A DNA stretch of 12,343 nt from Pseudomonadota bacterium (GTDB lineage: Bacteria; Bdellovibrionota_C; UBA2361; OMIW01): NCBI GenBank assembly GCA_900299205.1, contig OMIW01000172.1, forward strand, positions 1-12,343, given 5' to 3'. The translations under genes and the position numbers were made by a program. The notes under the pieces are model-generated. The model saw only the letters and a list, made by a program, of their open reading frames with translations. It searched no databases and had not been told where the DNA came from. Positions 1-7,674 of the stretch are shown piece by piece; position 1 is the stretch's first letter; the number at the start of each line of letters is the position of its first letter.

Positions 1-816
1 CGCCCTCTTGCGATGGGCCAGCAACTTGGGTGTTTTGCTCTGTCGGAGCCCGGAACGGGGAGCGATGCAGCCGCCCTGACGTGTCAGTATCGTCGCTCCG
101 GGGATTCTTTTATTGTATCGGGGACGAAGAATTGGATCACAAACGCTCCTGACGCAGGTTGTTGTGTTCTGCTTGCGACCGCTGATACGGCCGCGGGGTA
201 TAAAGGAGTCTCGGCATTTGTTCATGATATGACGCTCCCCGGTATAACGGTTGGTAAGCACGAGGAGAAGCTCGGTATCAGAGCGTCATCGACAGCGAGT
301 ATCCAGTATGATGATGTTGAACTAACGAGTGAAAACCTATTGGGAGGGGAGGGGAAGGGGTTTTCCATCGCGATGCACACCCTCAATGGAGGTCGGATTG
401 GAGTGGCATCGCAGGCCATCGGGATAGCGCGCGCAGCACTTGCCGATGCACTCGCCTATGGAAAGGAGAGGAGAACCTTCGGAAAGGCTATAGTCGAGCA
501 TCAATCCATCCAGAATTATCTCGCGGATATGATAACCCAGATCGATGCGGCACGTTACCTCACGCTCGGCGCGGCGCGTCGCAAAGATGCGGGACAGCCG
601 TATGCACGTGAAGCGGCTCAGGCGAAGCTTTTTGCATCTCAGGCTGCAATGCACTGTGCAGATAAGGGTATCCAGATTCATGGTGGTTATGGTTATGTGA
701 GAGATTATCCCGCGGAACGCCACCTCCGAGATGCTAAGATAACGGAGATATACGAGGGTACCTCTGAGATTCAACGAATGGTGATCGCTTCCCACCTGAT
801 AAAAGAGGGGATGTGA
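1..816 (+). CDS. Short-chain-type acyl-CoA dehydrogenase, 5' end missing
   Basis: FAD flavoenzyme that forms the alpha-beta double bond of an acyl-CoA and passes electrons to electron-transfer flavoprotein. The reading frame is open at the window edge (first codons R-P-L-A), so the N-terminal alpha-helical domain is missing and the ATG at 13 is probably internal. The first family signature is visible as LSEPGTGSD (near 40-66). The C-terminal domain carries [16 protein letters not shown] and then [10 protein letters not shown]. The Glu of YEGTSE (codon 754-756) is the usual catalytic base position in butyryl/short-chain enzymes. The visible 272 residues match the last 70 percent of a family member of about 380. 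The stop is one base from the next start, so it is co-transcribed with the mutase. The substrate is inferred to be butyryl-, isobutyryl- or methylbutyryl-CoA from this context. Confidence in the family is very high. Confidence 0.95.
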   Translation, partial: RPLAMGQQLGCFALSEPGTGSDAAALTCQYRRSGDSFIVSGTKNWITNAPDAGCCVLLATADTAAGYKGVSAFVHDMTLPGITVGKHEEKLGIRASSTASIQYDDVELTSENLLGGEGKGFSIAMHTLNGGRIGVASQAIGIARAALADALAYGKERRTFGKAIVEHQSIQNYLADMITQIDAARYLTLGAARRKDAGQPYAREAAQAKLFASQAAMHCADKGIQIHGGYGYVRDYPAERHLRDAKITEIYEGTSEIQRMVIASHLIKEGM

Positions 817-817
817 G

Positions 818-2530
818 ATGGGAAAAAAAGGAGAAAAAGGGCCTACGAGCGAGGCTTCTCAATCGACCAACGGGCGCTCGGCAGACATCGCTGCATGGCG
901 CTCCAAGCGGCTCGTAAATGGTGGCGTAGGAATAGGTGAGCGAAAGCGAGCGTTTGAATCTATCAGCTTTCGTCCCCAGCCGACGGTCGTTTCGTGGGAG
1001 GACGGAAGCTCTCGGGAGCAACGAGAGACTATCGGCTATCCCGGAGAATACCCGTTTACGCGGGGGATTCACGCAACGATGTATCGTGGTCGTCTCTGGA
1101 CGATGCGCCAATTTGCTGGTTTTGGGACTCCCGAGGATACCAATCGACGGTTTCGCTATCTGCTTGAGCACGGTCAGACGGGGCTTTCGACAGCCTTCGA
1201 TATGCCATCGTTGATGGGGTACGACGCTGATCATAAACGGTCCCTCGGGGAGGTTGGTCGGGAGGGAGTTTCGGTGTCCTCGATCGAGGACATGGAGCGA
1301 CTTTTTGATGGTATAGATCTCGCTTCGGTCACCACCTCGATGACGATCAACTGCACCGCACCGATTGCATTCGCGATGTACGTAGCGGTCGCGCGGCGAC
1401 GGGGTATCCCATTCGAGCTGCTCGGCGGGACGATACAGAACGATATGTTCAAGGAATTTATCGCCCAGAAGGAGTGGATATCGCCACCCGAACCGTCAGT
1501 GCGACTTGCTTGTGATGTTATCCAGTTCTGTGCAGCTCATGTGCCCCGCTTCAATCCGATCAGCATAAGCGGTTATCACATTCGCGAAGCGGGTGCCACC
1601 GCCGTGCAGGAGTTGGCGTTTACCCTCGCTGATGGGCTTGGGTATGTTGAGGAGTGTTTGAGCCGTGGGATGGAAATAGACACATTCGCCCCTCGGATGT
1701 CATTTTTTTTCGACGTACACAACGATTTCTTCGAGGAGATTGCAAAATTCAGGGCGGCTCGGCGGATGTGGGCGCGATTTATGAAGGAGCGATACGGTGC
1801 GCGCGATCCCCGCTCGATGATGCTTCGCACTCACGCGCAGACGGCGGGAGTAAGTCTTACGGCGCAACAGCCCGTCAATAACGTCGCTCGGGTTGCCCTT
1901 CAGGCGCTTGCCGCTGTGCTTGGTGGCGTCCAGTCCCTCCACACCAACTCAATGGATGAAACGCTTTCATTGCCCACTGAGGAAGCGGTCAAGGTCGCTT
2001 TGCGGACACAGCAAATCATCGCTGAGGAGACGGGGGTCGTTAACACGGTCGATCCACTTGGTGGATCTTTTTACCTCGAGCAGCTCACCGACGATATCGA
2101 GCGTGAGGCGCTTGCGTACATCGCCAAGATCGATGAATTCGGGGGGATGCTTCGTGCCGTGCAGCTGGGTTATCCGCAGCACGAGATAGCGGAGGCGGCG
2201 TATCAGTTTCAACTCCGGTTGGAGCGACTCGATGAGGTACAGGTCGGGGTAAACAAATTTGTGGATGCCGAGGAGGAGTTATCAATCCCAACTCATCAGA
2301 TTGATCCTTCGATAGAGCGCGATCAAAAAGAGCGACTCGTGCGATTCAAGGCGGCGCGAAATGCTACTACTCACACCGCTGCGCTCGAACGGCTTGAGCA
2401 GGTGTGCCGTGATCGGGGTAATGTCATAGAGCCACTTGTTGATGCTGTCGATACGGGAGTTACCCTCGGAGAAGCGTCAGAGGTATTTCGATCAGTGTTC
2501 GGTGAGTATCGGGATCCAGGTTTGGTATAA
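818..2530 (+). CDS. icmA: Coenzyme-B12 acyl-CoA mutase large subunit, isobutyryl-CoA mutase type
   Basis: Catalytic TIM-barrel subunit of an adenosylcobalamin-dependent carbon-skeleton mutase, 570 residues, close to Streptomyces IcmA. It lacks the C-terminal B12 domain of fused methylmalonyl-CoA mutases; that domain is the next gene. The N-terminal region has [10 protein letters not shown] (74-83). The substrate-pocket stretch [11 protein letters not shown] puts Phe at 99, and [17 protein letters not shown] puts Gln at 217. Propionibacterium methylmalonyl-CoA mutase has Tyr89 and Arg207 at these places, and the constant offset of 10 supports the alignment. Phe/Gln is the pair known for isobutyryl-CoA mutase. 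The catalytic His of SGYH is present (254). The start ATG follows AAAGAGGGG at good spacing. Inferred role: isobutyryl-CoA/butyryl-CoA interconversion. Related activities such as 2-hydroxyisobutyryl-CoA mutase cannot be fully excluded. Many automatic annotations would call this methylmalonyl-CoA mutase. Confidence 0.93.
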   Translation: MGKKGEKGPTSEASQSTNGRSADIAAWRSKRLVNGGVGIGERKRAFESISFRPQPTVVSWEDGSSREQRETIGYPGEYPFTRGIHATMYRGRLWTMRQFAGFGTPEDTNRRFRYLLEHGQTGLSTAFDMPSLMGYDADHKRSLGEVGREGVSVSSIEDMERLFDGIDLASVTTSMTINCTAPIAFAMYVAVARRRGIPFELLGGTIQNDMFKEFIAQKEWISPPEPSVRLACDVIQFCAAHVPRFNPISISGYHIREAGATAVQELAFTLADGLGYVEECLSRGMEIDTFAPRMSFFFDVHNDFFEEIAKFRAARRMWARFMKERYGARDPRSMMLRTHAQTAGVSLTAQQPVNNVARVALQALAAVLGGVQSLHTNSMDETLSLPTEEAVKVALRTQQIIAEETGVVNTVDPLGGSFYLEQLTDDIEREALAYIAKIDEFGGMLRAVQLGYPQHEIAEAAYQFQLRLERLDEVQVGVNKFVDAEEELSIPTHQIDPSIERDQKERLVRFKAARNATTHTAALERLEQVCRDRGNVIEPLVDAVDTGVTLGEASEVFRSVFGEYRDPGLV

Positions 2531-2555
2531 GGGGATAATCGAGAAGGGGTGTGCA

Positions 2556-3008
2556 ATGACGGAAGATGATCCAGAGACTGGGCCAGAGCATAAAGGAGCG
2601 GAACCGCAGCGTGGCCCCATTCGGATTCTCATCGCCAAGCCGGGGCTCGATGGACATGATCGCGGGGCAAAAGTGGTCGCCCGGGCGCTTCGCGATGCCG
2701 GAATGGAGGTGATTTATACCGGTCTCCACCAAACACCCGAGATGATAGTGCGGAGCGCCATTCAGGAAGATGTCGATTGTATCGGGATGAGCATCTTGTC
2801 GGGAGCACACATGACCCTGTTCCCAGCGGTGTTGCAGCTTCTCAAAGAGGAGGGAGCAACCGATATTGTTGTGTTTGGCGGGGGGATTATTCCGAAAGGG
2901 GATATCGAAGCGTTGAAGGCCCAAGGGGTAGGGGAATTGTTTGGGCCTGGGGTCAAGATGGATGAGATCGTGGCTTGGGTGCGGGGGGTCGTTGGAGCGA
3001 GAGAGTAG
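2556..3008 (+). CDS. icmB: Acyl-CoA mutase small subunit, B12-binding domain protein
   Basis: Rossmann-like cobalamin-binding subunit of 150 residues that pairs with the preceding large subunit. The base-off/His-on motif D-x-H-x-x-G appears in [10 protein letters not shown], with His34 as the lower axial cobalt ligand. The second motif S-x-L is SIL at 79-81, and the glycine-rich GGG at 108-110 follows a beta strand, as expected for the nucleotide-tail pocket. About 20 N-terminal residues rich in Glu/Pro precede the domain and are probably disordered. The frame is open further upstream to 2436, but ATG 2556 is preferred because AAGGGG lies about 6 bases before it and the longer version would run 95 bases into the mutase gene. 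The gap to the large subunit is 25 bases. Length and separate encoding match IcmB-type subunits. Confidence 0.92.
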   Translation: MTEDDPETGPEHKGAEPQRGPIRILIAKPGLDGHDRGAKVVARALRDAGMEVIYTGLHQTPEMIVRSAIQEDVDCIGMSILSGAHMTLFPAVLQLLKEEGATDIVVFGGGIIPKGDIEALKAQGVGELFGPGVKMDEIVAWVRGVVGARE

Positions 3009-3057
3009 GAATCAGAGGCGACTGCGAAAAAGGGAACACCGGGCGTCGCGAAGTGAT

Positions 3058-3222
3058 AGGACCGGAGCGGTGAGTGCTGGACCCTGACTATGGGATCAGC
3101 CCGGATATGATAAGCACTAACCGAGTGCCACACCCGCGCCGTGGAGAACCTGCTTAACCCACTTCCCCAGGAGTCAGTGATCTGTAATTTGGGAGGCTCT
3201 GACATCAGTGCTCACGAAGGCC
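3058..3222 (+). ncRNA. Candidate structured RNA, 6S-RNA-like
   Basis: There is no protein gene here, but a consistent fold can be drawn by hand. A closing stem of 11 pairs joins 3070-3080 to 3205-3215, with three G-U pairs. Above it, TCAGCC pairs with GGCTCTGA across one bulge (near 3095-3100 and 3196-3202). A large open bubble then contains GGATATGATAAGCAC on the 5' side. The apical arm pairs GAGTG (3123-3127) with CACTT (3160-3164) and CCAC (3128-3131) with GTGG (3141-3144), leaving AGAACCTGCTTAACC as a one-sided bulge. E. coli 6S RNA, as recalled, has GAGCCGATATTTCATACCAC and GAGAAGCCTTAAAAC at matching places. Both ends are guesses. The fold is seen in the sequence; the 6S identity is inference. 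Confidence 0.4.
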
Positions 3223-3259
3223 ACTACCCTTGCGAGGCTACCAGAGTATGATTCAAAAG

Positions 3260-3289
3260 ATGGAGGACAGGCATGGGCCTGTCCTCTAT
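3260..3289 (-). terminator. Strong hairpin, probable terminator of the minus-strand membrane protein gene
   Basis: Arms 3260-3272 and 3277-3289 form 13 pairs (one G-U) around the tetraloop ATGG. Read on the minus strand, the stem is followed by CTTTTG, a short U-run, and lies 34 bases past the stop of the gene at 3324-3941. On the plus strand no T-run follows, so it would act as an intrinsic terminator mainly for the minus-strand gene. It may still help separate the converging transcripts. Confidence 0.55.
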
Positions 3290-3323
3290 GTAGCAGGGTA
3301 ACCTTTGAATGAACCGTATCGGC

Positions 3324-3941
3324 TTACCCGAGGATCAGCTGGTGGATGTCCCGCAGGATAATTCCGAACATCAAACCGAGCAGGAGCTGGTGAACGGAGC
3401 GAGCAACTGAGGCCGTCGTCCGCGTTTTCTGTTGGCGGAGATGGGCTCTCGCAGCGAGCCTAGCCACTAGCAAGGTCGTACATCCGAGCACCACACTACT
3501 AACGGCGCATTGAAGCACCAGTGATGGGGGCGTGGATTCAAAAACCAGACCCTTGACGAATCCCACGGGGAACGCATCAACTGCCCCCAGAAGTGCTGGA
3601 AGTGCCCATAGCCGAGGAGCCGTTACGACCCACGGTTCATCGTGCCCCTCACTGTCTCCGAAGCCTGAAGAGCACAGGATGAAGATGATGCATACCAGGA
3701 CCGCCAGTCGGAGCACTATCGCCACGAACCATCCTTCTGTGGTCGCAACCGTCGAAGCTGCGATTTTGACTGAAAAATGGAGGGCGGCTGCGATGGTTGC
3801 CCAAAGCAGACAAAACCTCCCACTCTTAAACAGAGAGGGATGGGCCATCGTATGAGCGACTCCGTCGACAGAGCCGAGGAGGCCCACCGCGATGGCCTTC
3901 GGAACCAATGTGAGCAGATAATCCATCAGATTAGTGCGCAA
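3324..3941 (-). CDS. Polytopic membrane protein with internal duplication, MntP/LysE-like layout
   Basis: I do not recognise a named family with certainty. The 205-residue protein has about five or six hydrophobic segments, near residues 8-25, 43-62, 72-91, 109-129, 141-161 and 183-200. Two halves look related: LLGSVDGVAH (21-30) and LLGAVDAFPVGFVKG (117-131) both place an acidic Asp in a hydrophobic stretch (D26 and D122, 96 apart), followed by a second hydrophobic helix. An Asp-Ala-Phe motif in two pseudo-symmetric halves is typical of the MntP manganese exporter group within the LysE-type transporters, so a small-solute or cation exporter is possible. The first codon used is TTG at 3941; ATG at 3926 would give 200 residues. 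Neither has a convincing ribosome binding site. It is transcribed divergently from the quinone oxidoreductase and converges on the mutase operon. Confidence 0.65.
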   Translation of the reverse strand: MRTNLMDYLLTLVPKAIAVGLLGSVDGVAHTMAHPSLFKSGRFCLLWATIAAALHFSVKIAASTVATTEGWFVAIVLRLAVLVCIIFILCSSGFGDSEGHDEPWVVTAPRLWALPALLGAVDAFPVGFVKGLVFESTPPSLVLQCAVSSVVLGCTTLLVARLAARAHLRQQKTRTTASVARSVHQLLLGLMFGIILRDIHQLILG

Positions 3942-4074
3942 TGTAGAACAGTTTACCCGACTCTCAGCTTAAAAGCCAATACTCCCCAGAAAATCGATAC
4001 CTTGCCGGCCCCCTCTATCCGGGTGATCATTTGGGGGACCTCCCTAATTCCGCATTTCCCAACTCGGAGCCCTC

Positions 4075-5103
4075 ATGCAAGCCCTGACCATTCACCCGGC
4101 GCCCGCGAACTCGCGGCTCCCGTACACCCTCCTTCCAACCATCATCCCTTCCCCCATACACCCTCTTCCCCCCACCCACGTCGCCATCGAGGTCGTCTGT
4201 GCTGGAGTCAACCGAGCGGATATCTTGCAGGCAAGGGGGCTCTATCCCCCGCCACCCGGAGAAAGCGAGCTTCTCGGGCTCGAGGTGTCGGGTATTGTTC
4301 GGGCGGTCGGCGCGGGGGTCACCCATCTTGTAGCCGGGCAACGGGTCGCGGCGCTCCTTTCGGGGGGTGGCTATGCGGAACTGGTGCACGCCCCAGCGTG
4401 CCAGGCGGTTCCGCTGCCACCGAGCTGGAGCTTTGTGATGGGGGCAGCTTTTCCCGAGGCGTTCGCGACCGCTTACATGGCGCTCGGCGTTGAAGGGGGG
4501 CTTCATGCTGGTGATACGGTGCTCGTGACGGGGGGGGCAAGTGGCGTCGGATGTGCCGCCATCCAGCTCGCAAAACTGGCAGGAGCGCGGGTGATCGCCT
4601 CGGCAGGAACGGTAGAAAAGGGAGAAGTATGTTCGAGGCTCGGGGCAGATTTTTTTCTCAACTACCGAGATGAAGATATCGCGGAGCGTGTCGCGGAGGT
4701 AACAAATGGTCGTGGAGTGGATCTTCTTCTCGACGTCGTCGGAGGAGAGCGATTCGCCGAGCATCTTTTGCTGCTTGCACGAGGGGGCCGATTGGTCTCA
4801 ATCGGTTTTTTGGGAGGAAAAAGAGGAGAGGTCGATCTCTCTCGGCTGATTCGAGAACGGCTGCGGATCGTTGGCACTAATTTGCGCAGCCGGACCGTTG
4901 AGGAAAAGGGTGCGCTTGTGCGGGGTGTGTGGACGATGATAGAGGAAAAGGTTCAGGAGGGAACGCTGATTCCTCAGGTCGATACGGTTTTTCCCATGGA
5001 GCGAGCAAATGAGGCGCACGAGCGGATGTTAGACAATAAAAATATCGGCAAGCTCATCATTCAGATTCGTCCTGAAGTGGGGGATGGCGAATATGGGTGT
5101 TGA
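4075..5103 (+). CDS. NAD(P)H:quinone oxidoreductase, PIG3 type (zinc-independent MDR)
   Basis: Medium-chain dehydrogenase/reductase of the zinc-free quinone oxidoreductase branch, 342 residues, slightly longer than the usual 325-330. GVNRADILQARGLYPPPPGE (44-63) is the hallmark N-terminal stretch of the PIG3/TP53I3 group. The Rossmann fold shows VTGGASGVG (151-159), the NADPH-binding loop, followed by QLAKLAGARVIASAGT. VDLLLDVVGG and GRLVSIGFLGG are the next expected core strands, and the C-terminus ends GKLIIQI. No Cys/His zinc ligands of alcohol dehydrogenases are present. The expected reaction is NADPH-dependent reduction of quinones or reactive carbonyls in the cytoplasm. CGGAG sits a few bases before the ATG. 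The first 35 residues are unusually proline-rich and the coding strand there is pyrimidine-rich. The gene overlaps the next by about 20 bases, suggesting translational coupling. Confidence 0.9.
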   Translation: MQALTIHPAPANSRLPYTLLPTIIPSPIHPLPPTHVAIEVVCAGVNRADILQARGLYPPPPGESELLGLEVSGIVRAVGAGVTHLVAGQRVAALLSGGGYAELVHAPACQAVPLPPSWSFVMGAAFPEAFATAYMALGVEGGLHAGDTVLVTGGASGVGCAAIQLAKLAGARVIASAGTVEKGEVCSRLGADFFLNYRDEDIAERVAEVTNGRGVDLLLDVVGGERFAEHLLLLARGGRLVSIGFLGGKRGEVDLSRLIRERLRIVGTNLRSRTVEEKGALVRGVWTMIEEKVQEGTLIPQVDTVFPMERANEAHERMLDNKNIGKLIIQIRPEVGDGEYGC

Positions 5104-6382
5104 GGGGCTAGCGGTAGAGGTTGGTGTTGATATGGGGGATGATGGGCCAATAGTGGTTACGTCAGACCGTCCGGTGTGCATAGTTGGTGCGGGAGTTTCG
5201 GGGCTGGCATGCGCGCTTCGTCTTCATCGGGCAGGAGTTCCTGTTCGCGTTTTCGAGGCAGAGAATCGGGTCGGAGGACGGGTTGGCTCGGAGTTTGTCG
5301 AGGGGTTCCGCTTCGATCATGGATTCCAGGTTCTCCTTGATTCTTACGAGGAGCTGGCTGGGGTGCTTGATGTGCCAGCACTCAATCTTCGCAGCTTTGA
5401 GCCGGGGTGTGTTGTGAAGTGGCGTGGGGATTTTTATCCTCTCTTCGATCCAGTGAGGCGACCTTCAGCGGTGCCCCGCATGATGGCTAAGATGATCGGC
5501 TCATGGCGTGATTGGATGAAGATAGTGGGTTTTCGCGCGCGATGGGTTAACCGACAAACGGTTCGCTTCTCGGAATCTCCTGGGTTGTCAGTTCGTGAAT
5601 TTCTTGAGAGGGAAAGATTGAGTTCCGAGATAATTGATCGATTCTTCCGACCATTCTTCGGAGGGGTGTTTCTCGAGCACGAGCTCTCAACGGCTGCTTG
5701 TTTCTTCCCGTTTATCTTCTCCCGATTTTCGGCCGGCTCTGCAGCGATTCCTGAGAGGGGGATGCAAGCTGTTCCTGATCAGCTTGCAGCAGGACTCCCC
5801 GCCGATGTGATTTCCTTGGGGCGGAGAATCGCGAAAGTCGGCGTTGACCATCTTGTCGATGACCATGGTGAGCGCGTTGAGGCTGCCATATTAGTCGATG
5901 CACGGTCTCTGTCGGCGGACACTCAGACCTTGGCTCATGGGGCAGCAGTTCACTTTATTGAAGTTCCAGCGCCACTTCCCGAGCGTCGTACCCTCTATCT
6001 TGGTGCCGATGACGGTTCGACGATTAACGTCATCGCACCTCTCTCGGATGTGCAGCCGTCTTATGCTCCCGCCGGACGGCACCTTGTTGCTGTGACCTGC
6101 TATACCTGTGGCTCCCGATCCATTGAAGAGATCGGTGAAGTAGCGAGGCGAGAGCTCGCCACTTGGTTCGGCTTTCAATTGGAAATGGTACGACTCCTCG
6201 GCTTTCGTTCAATCGCTCGTGCACTGCCCCGTTTTGTCTCCCCATCCAACCGTGTTTCTCAGCGAGATGGCGAGCGATATCGAATCGGTGATGTGACTGA
6301 ATATCCTTCGCTGAACGGGGCGCTTCGGAGCGCCCGAATAGTCGCAGAATCAATATCTAGGCGGGTCTGTGATGGCCGATAA
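5084..6382 (+). CDS. FAD-dependent oxidoreductase, amine-oxidase/phytoene-desaturase fold
   Basis: Flavoprotein of 432 residues. An N-terminal dinucleotide-binding fold is plain: VCIVGAGVSGLACAL (31-45) gives GxGxxG, with Glu58 at the end of the second strand for the FAD ribose. NRVGGRVGS (61-69) is the GG motif that follows in amine oxidases, protoporphyrinogen oxidases and carotenoid desaturases. GFQVLLDSYEE follows the DHG motif, a pattern seen in a poorly characterised bacterial branch of these enzymes. The C-terminus YPSLNGALRSARIVAESI resembles the FAD-contacting helix that closes the fold. The substrate is unknown; no carotenoid or haem genes are nearby. The start is uncertain: ATG 5084 has GGGGG directly against it, ATG 5093 is better spaced, and ATG 5132 would avoid the overlap. 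Co-transcription with the quinone oxidoreductase is likely. Confidence 0.85.
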   Translation: MANMGVEGLAVEVGVDMGDDGPIVVTSDRPVCIVGAGVSGLACALRLHRAGVPVRVFEAENRVGGRVGSEFVEGFRFDHGFQVLLDSYEELAGVLDVPALNLRSFEPGCVVKWRGDFYPLFDPVRRPSAVPRMMAKMIGSWRDWMKIVGFRARWVNRQTVRFSESPGLSVREFLERERLSSEIIDRFFRPFFGGVFLEHELSTAACFFPFIFSRFSAGSAAIPERGMQAVPDQLAAGLPADVISLGRRIAKVGVDHLVDDHGERVEAAILVDARSLSADTQTLAHGAAVHFIEVPAPLPERRTLYLGADDGSTINVIAPLSDVQPSYAPAGRHLVAVTCYTCGSRSIEEIGEVARRELATWFGFQLEMVRLLGFRSIARALPRFVSPSNRVSQRDGERYRIGDVTEYPSLNGALRSARIVAESISRRVCDGR

Positions 6383-6434
6383 TAGAACTGCAGAAAAGGT
6401 CGCAGCTCACCGTTAGAGGCGGAAAACGAGGACG

Positions 6435-7085
6435 CTAAGAAGGGTTCTGGTCGTTACGAGGCTTGTTCTCACCAGGGTTCCACAAGAACTCCTCTCCACC
6501 AACTTTAGCGAGCTGGAATCGAGCCAGCGCGAATAAATAATCGCTGAGCCGATTCAGGTAGTGGAGAATTCCCTCCGGCATGGTCTCCTCATGGACTAGC
6601 GCAACTACCGAGCGCTCAGCGCGACGACAAACGGTTCTTGCAATATGAAGGTAGCTATTAGCTAACGATCCACCCGGAAGGACAAACGAACGCAATTCCG
6701 GTACCTTTGCTGAGAGAAGGTCAATCCAATGTTCAATGTGGGTGACGTCATCGGTGAGATCCGTCCGCTTCGTCGGCCAGGTTATATGGGCTGAAGAGGC
6801 AAGAACGGCCCCGATGTCGAACAGGATATTTTGGATGGTTGCGAGTTGTTCGAGCGTGGAGGCATCCTCGACATTCGAAGTGCTATGGCCGTCGTCATCG
6901 GTGGGAGTTTCCCTTCTCGGAGGAGTCAGGAGCACTGTTCGGACAAGCCCTATCCAAGAATTAAGTTCATCGACATCGCCGTAAGCCTGAACTTTGAGGG
7001 AATCCTTGCTGACCCGAGAGCCACCGACCAACCCTGTTGTCCCGTCGTCTCCGGTTCGGGTATAAATCTTATTTATTTTTACCAT
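6435..7085 (-). CDS. mmaB: ATP:cob(I)alamin adenosyltransferase, PduO type
   Basis: Transfers the adenosyl group of ATP to cob(I)alamin to make adenosylcobalamin, the cofactor needed by the mutase encoded at 818-3008. The protein has 216 residues, a usual length. The N-terminal ATP loop KIYTRTGDDGTTGLVGG (6-22) is diagnostic, followed by YGDVDELNSWIG (35-46). The central helix FVLPGGS and LHIARTVCRRAERSVV (146-161) carries the conserved Arg and Glu residues. LNRLSDYLFALAR (177-189) is the last conserved helix. A Thr/Asp/Ser-rich stretch (about 57-76) looks like a disordered loop insertion. Start ATG is supported by GGAG nine bases upstream. It lies 64 bases after the small acidic membrane protein gene and converges with the FAD oxidoreductase. 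I see no clear terminator in the 52-base gap at 6383-6434. Confidence 0.94.
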   Translation of the reverse strand: MVKINKIYTRTGDDGTTGLVGGSRVSKDSLKVQAYGDVDELNSWIGLVRTVLLTPPRRETPTDDDGHSTSNVEDASTLEQLATIQNILFDIGAVLASSAHITWPTKRTDLTDDVTHIEHWIDLLSAKVPELRSFVLPGGSLANSYLHIARTVCRRAERSVVALVHEETMPEGILHYLNRLSDYLFALARFQLAKVGGEEFLWNPGENKPRNDQNPS

Positions 7086-7149
7086 GGTTCTCGCTCCGGA
7101 CTGAAAGCTTCTGACTATAGCCGAGTCTTACTGAATGATCTTGTCGGGA

Positions 7150-7575
7150 CTAATCCGCGTTATCAAGGAGTGCATCGAGGTCATCAAGAGAGTCGACTGG
7201 CACATTCCCCCCGGGGCTTAATTCTCCAATCTCTGAATTTTCTGACGGTTCCACCGGTGGCTCGTCTGCGGCCAATTCCTCGACCGGAGTGGAGGTAGGC
7301 ATTTCGCGCTGTTGCGGCGAGGGGATTGCGGTGGGGAAAGGCTCCCGAAGTTTGCTCTTTCGCTCGTCTACCAACGACTCACTTTGCGCGAGAGGGTGCG
7401 GAACTTCTGAGTGAGGGAGGGAGACTTTAGGTGGTGCTCCGGAGCGGAGCGGGATGTAGGGAATCAGCATCGCTACAATCGCTATGAGGAGAGAGGCAAG
7501 GGTCACCCGCATCCTTGGCTCAATCTGAGAAAGGCGGAGATATTTTTGGAGCACGTTTGGTGACCTCGTTGTCAT
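7150..7575 (-). CDS. Hypothetical single-pass membrane protein with acidic low-complexity tail
   Basis: Family not recognised. The 141-residue product starts with a basic segment (about 1-23, rich in Arg/Lys), then one hydrophobic helix near 24-41 (TLASLLIAIVAMLIPYIPL), then about 95 residues rich in Pro, Ser and Glu without hydrophobic core. It ends in an acidic patch, LDDLDALLDNAD. The charge pattern predicts the N-terminus inside and the tail outside the membrane, or a long uncleaved signal anchor. AGAGG lies just before the ATG at short spacing. The gene is followed after 64 bases by the adenosyltransferase gene on the same strand, so they may share a transcript, but nothing in the protein points to a cobalamin role. 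Reading-frame length, start signal and the ordered charge/hydrophobic pattern support a real gene. Confidence 0.65.
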   Translation of the reverse strand: MTTRSPNVLQKYLRLSQIEPRMRVTLASLLIAIVAMLIPYIPLRSGAPPKVSLPHSEVPHPLAQSESLVDERKSKLREPFPTAIPSPQQREMPTSTPVEELAADEPPVEPSENSEIGELSPGGNVPVDSLDDLDALLDNAD

Positions 7576-7674
7576 AAACCTCTAGGGGACCGCGAGCGGT
7601 TCAGAGAGAGCCGACCCACTTTCAATCGCTTCTCAGGTTCGTACCTTCGTTCGATTCCCCTCTCCGATGGTACC

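Noticed and set aside
734-1234. Minus-strand frame of 166 codons across the dehydrogenase/mutase junction
   Set aside because: It is antisense to two strongly supported genes, and the translation lacks any domain pattern.
2436-2555. Upstream extension of the mutase small subunit to ATG 2436
   Set aside because: It would overlap the large subunit gene by 95 bases and adds no part of the B12 fold; ATG 2556 has its own ribosome site.
3260-3289. Hairpin as intrinsic terminator of the mutase operon on the plus strand
   Set aside because: No T-run follows on the plus strand; the U-run is on the minus-strand side, so it is assigned to the opposing gene.
3009-3323. Cobalamin riboswitch in the gap next to B12-related genes
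   Set aside because: No B12-box-like element was recognised, and the region lies downstream of the mutase genes and downstream of the minus-strand gene, so it leads neither.
3777-4493. Plus-strand frame of 238 codons spanning the divergent promoter region
   Set aside because: It overlaps both a minus-strand membrane protein and the oxidoreductase start in another frame; the product is Pro/Arg/Gly-rich without recognisable domains.
4027-4764. Long minus-strand frame of 245 codons over the quinone oxidoreductase gene
   Set aside because: It is antisense to a clear PIG3-type gene, its translation is low-complexity with no motif, and it has no start signal.
7648-7660. GTTCGATTCCCC resembling a tRNA T-arm
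   Set aside because: The flanking bases do not pair into a T-stem and no anticodon or acceptor stem can be drawn around it.
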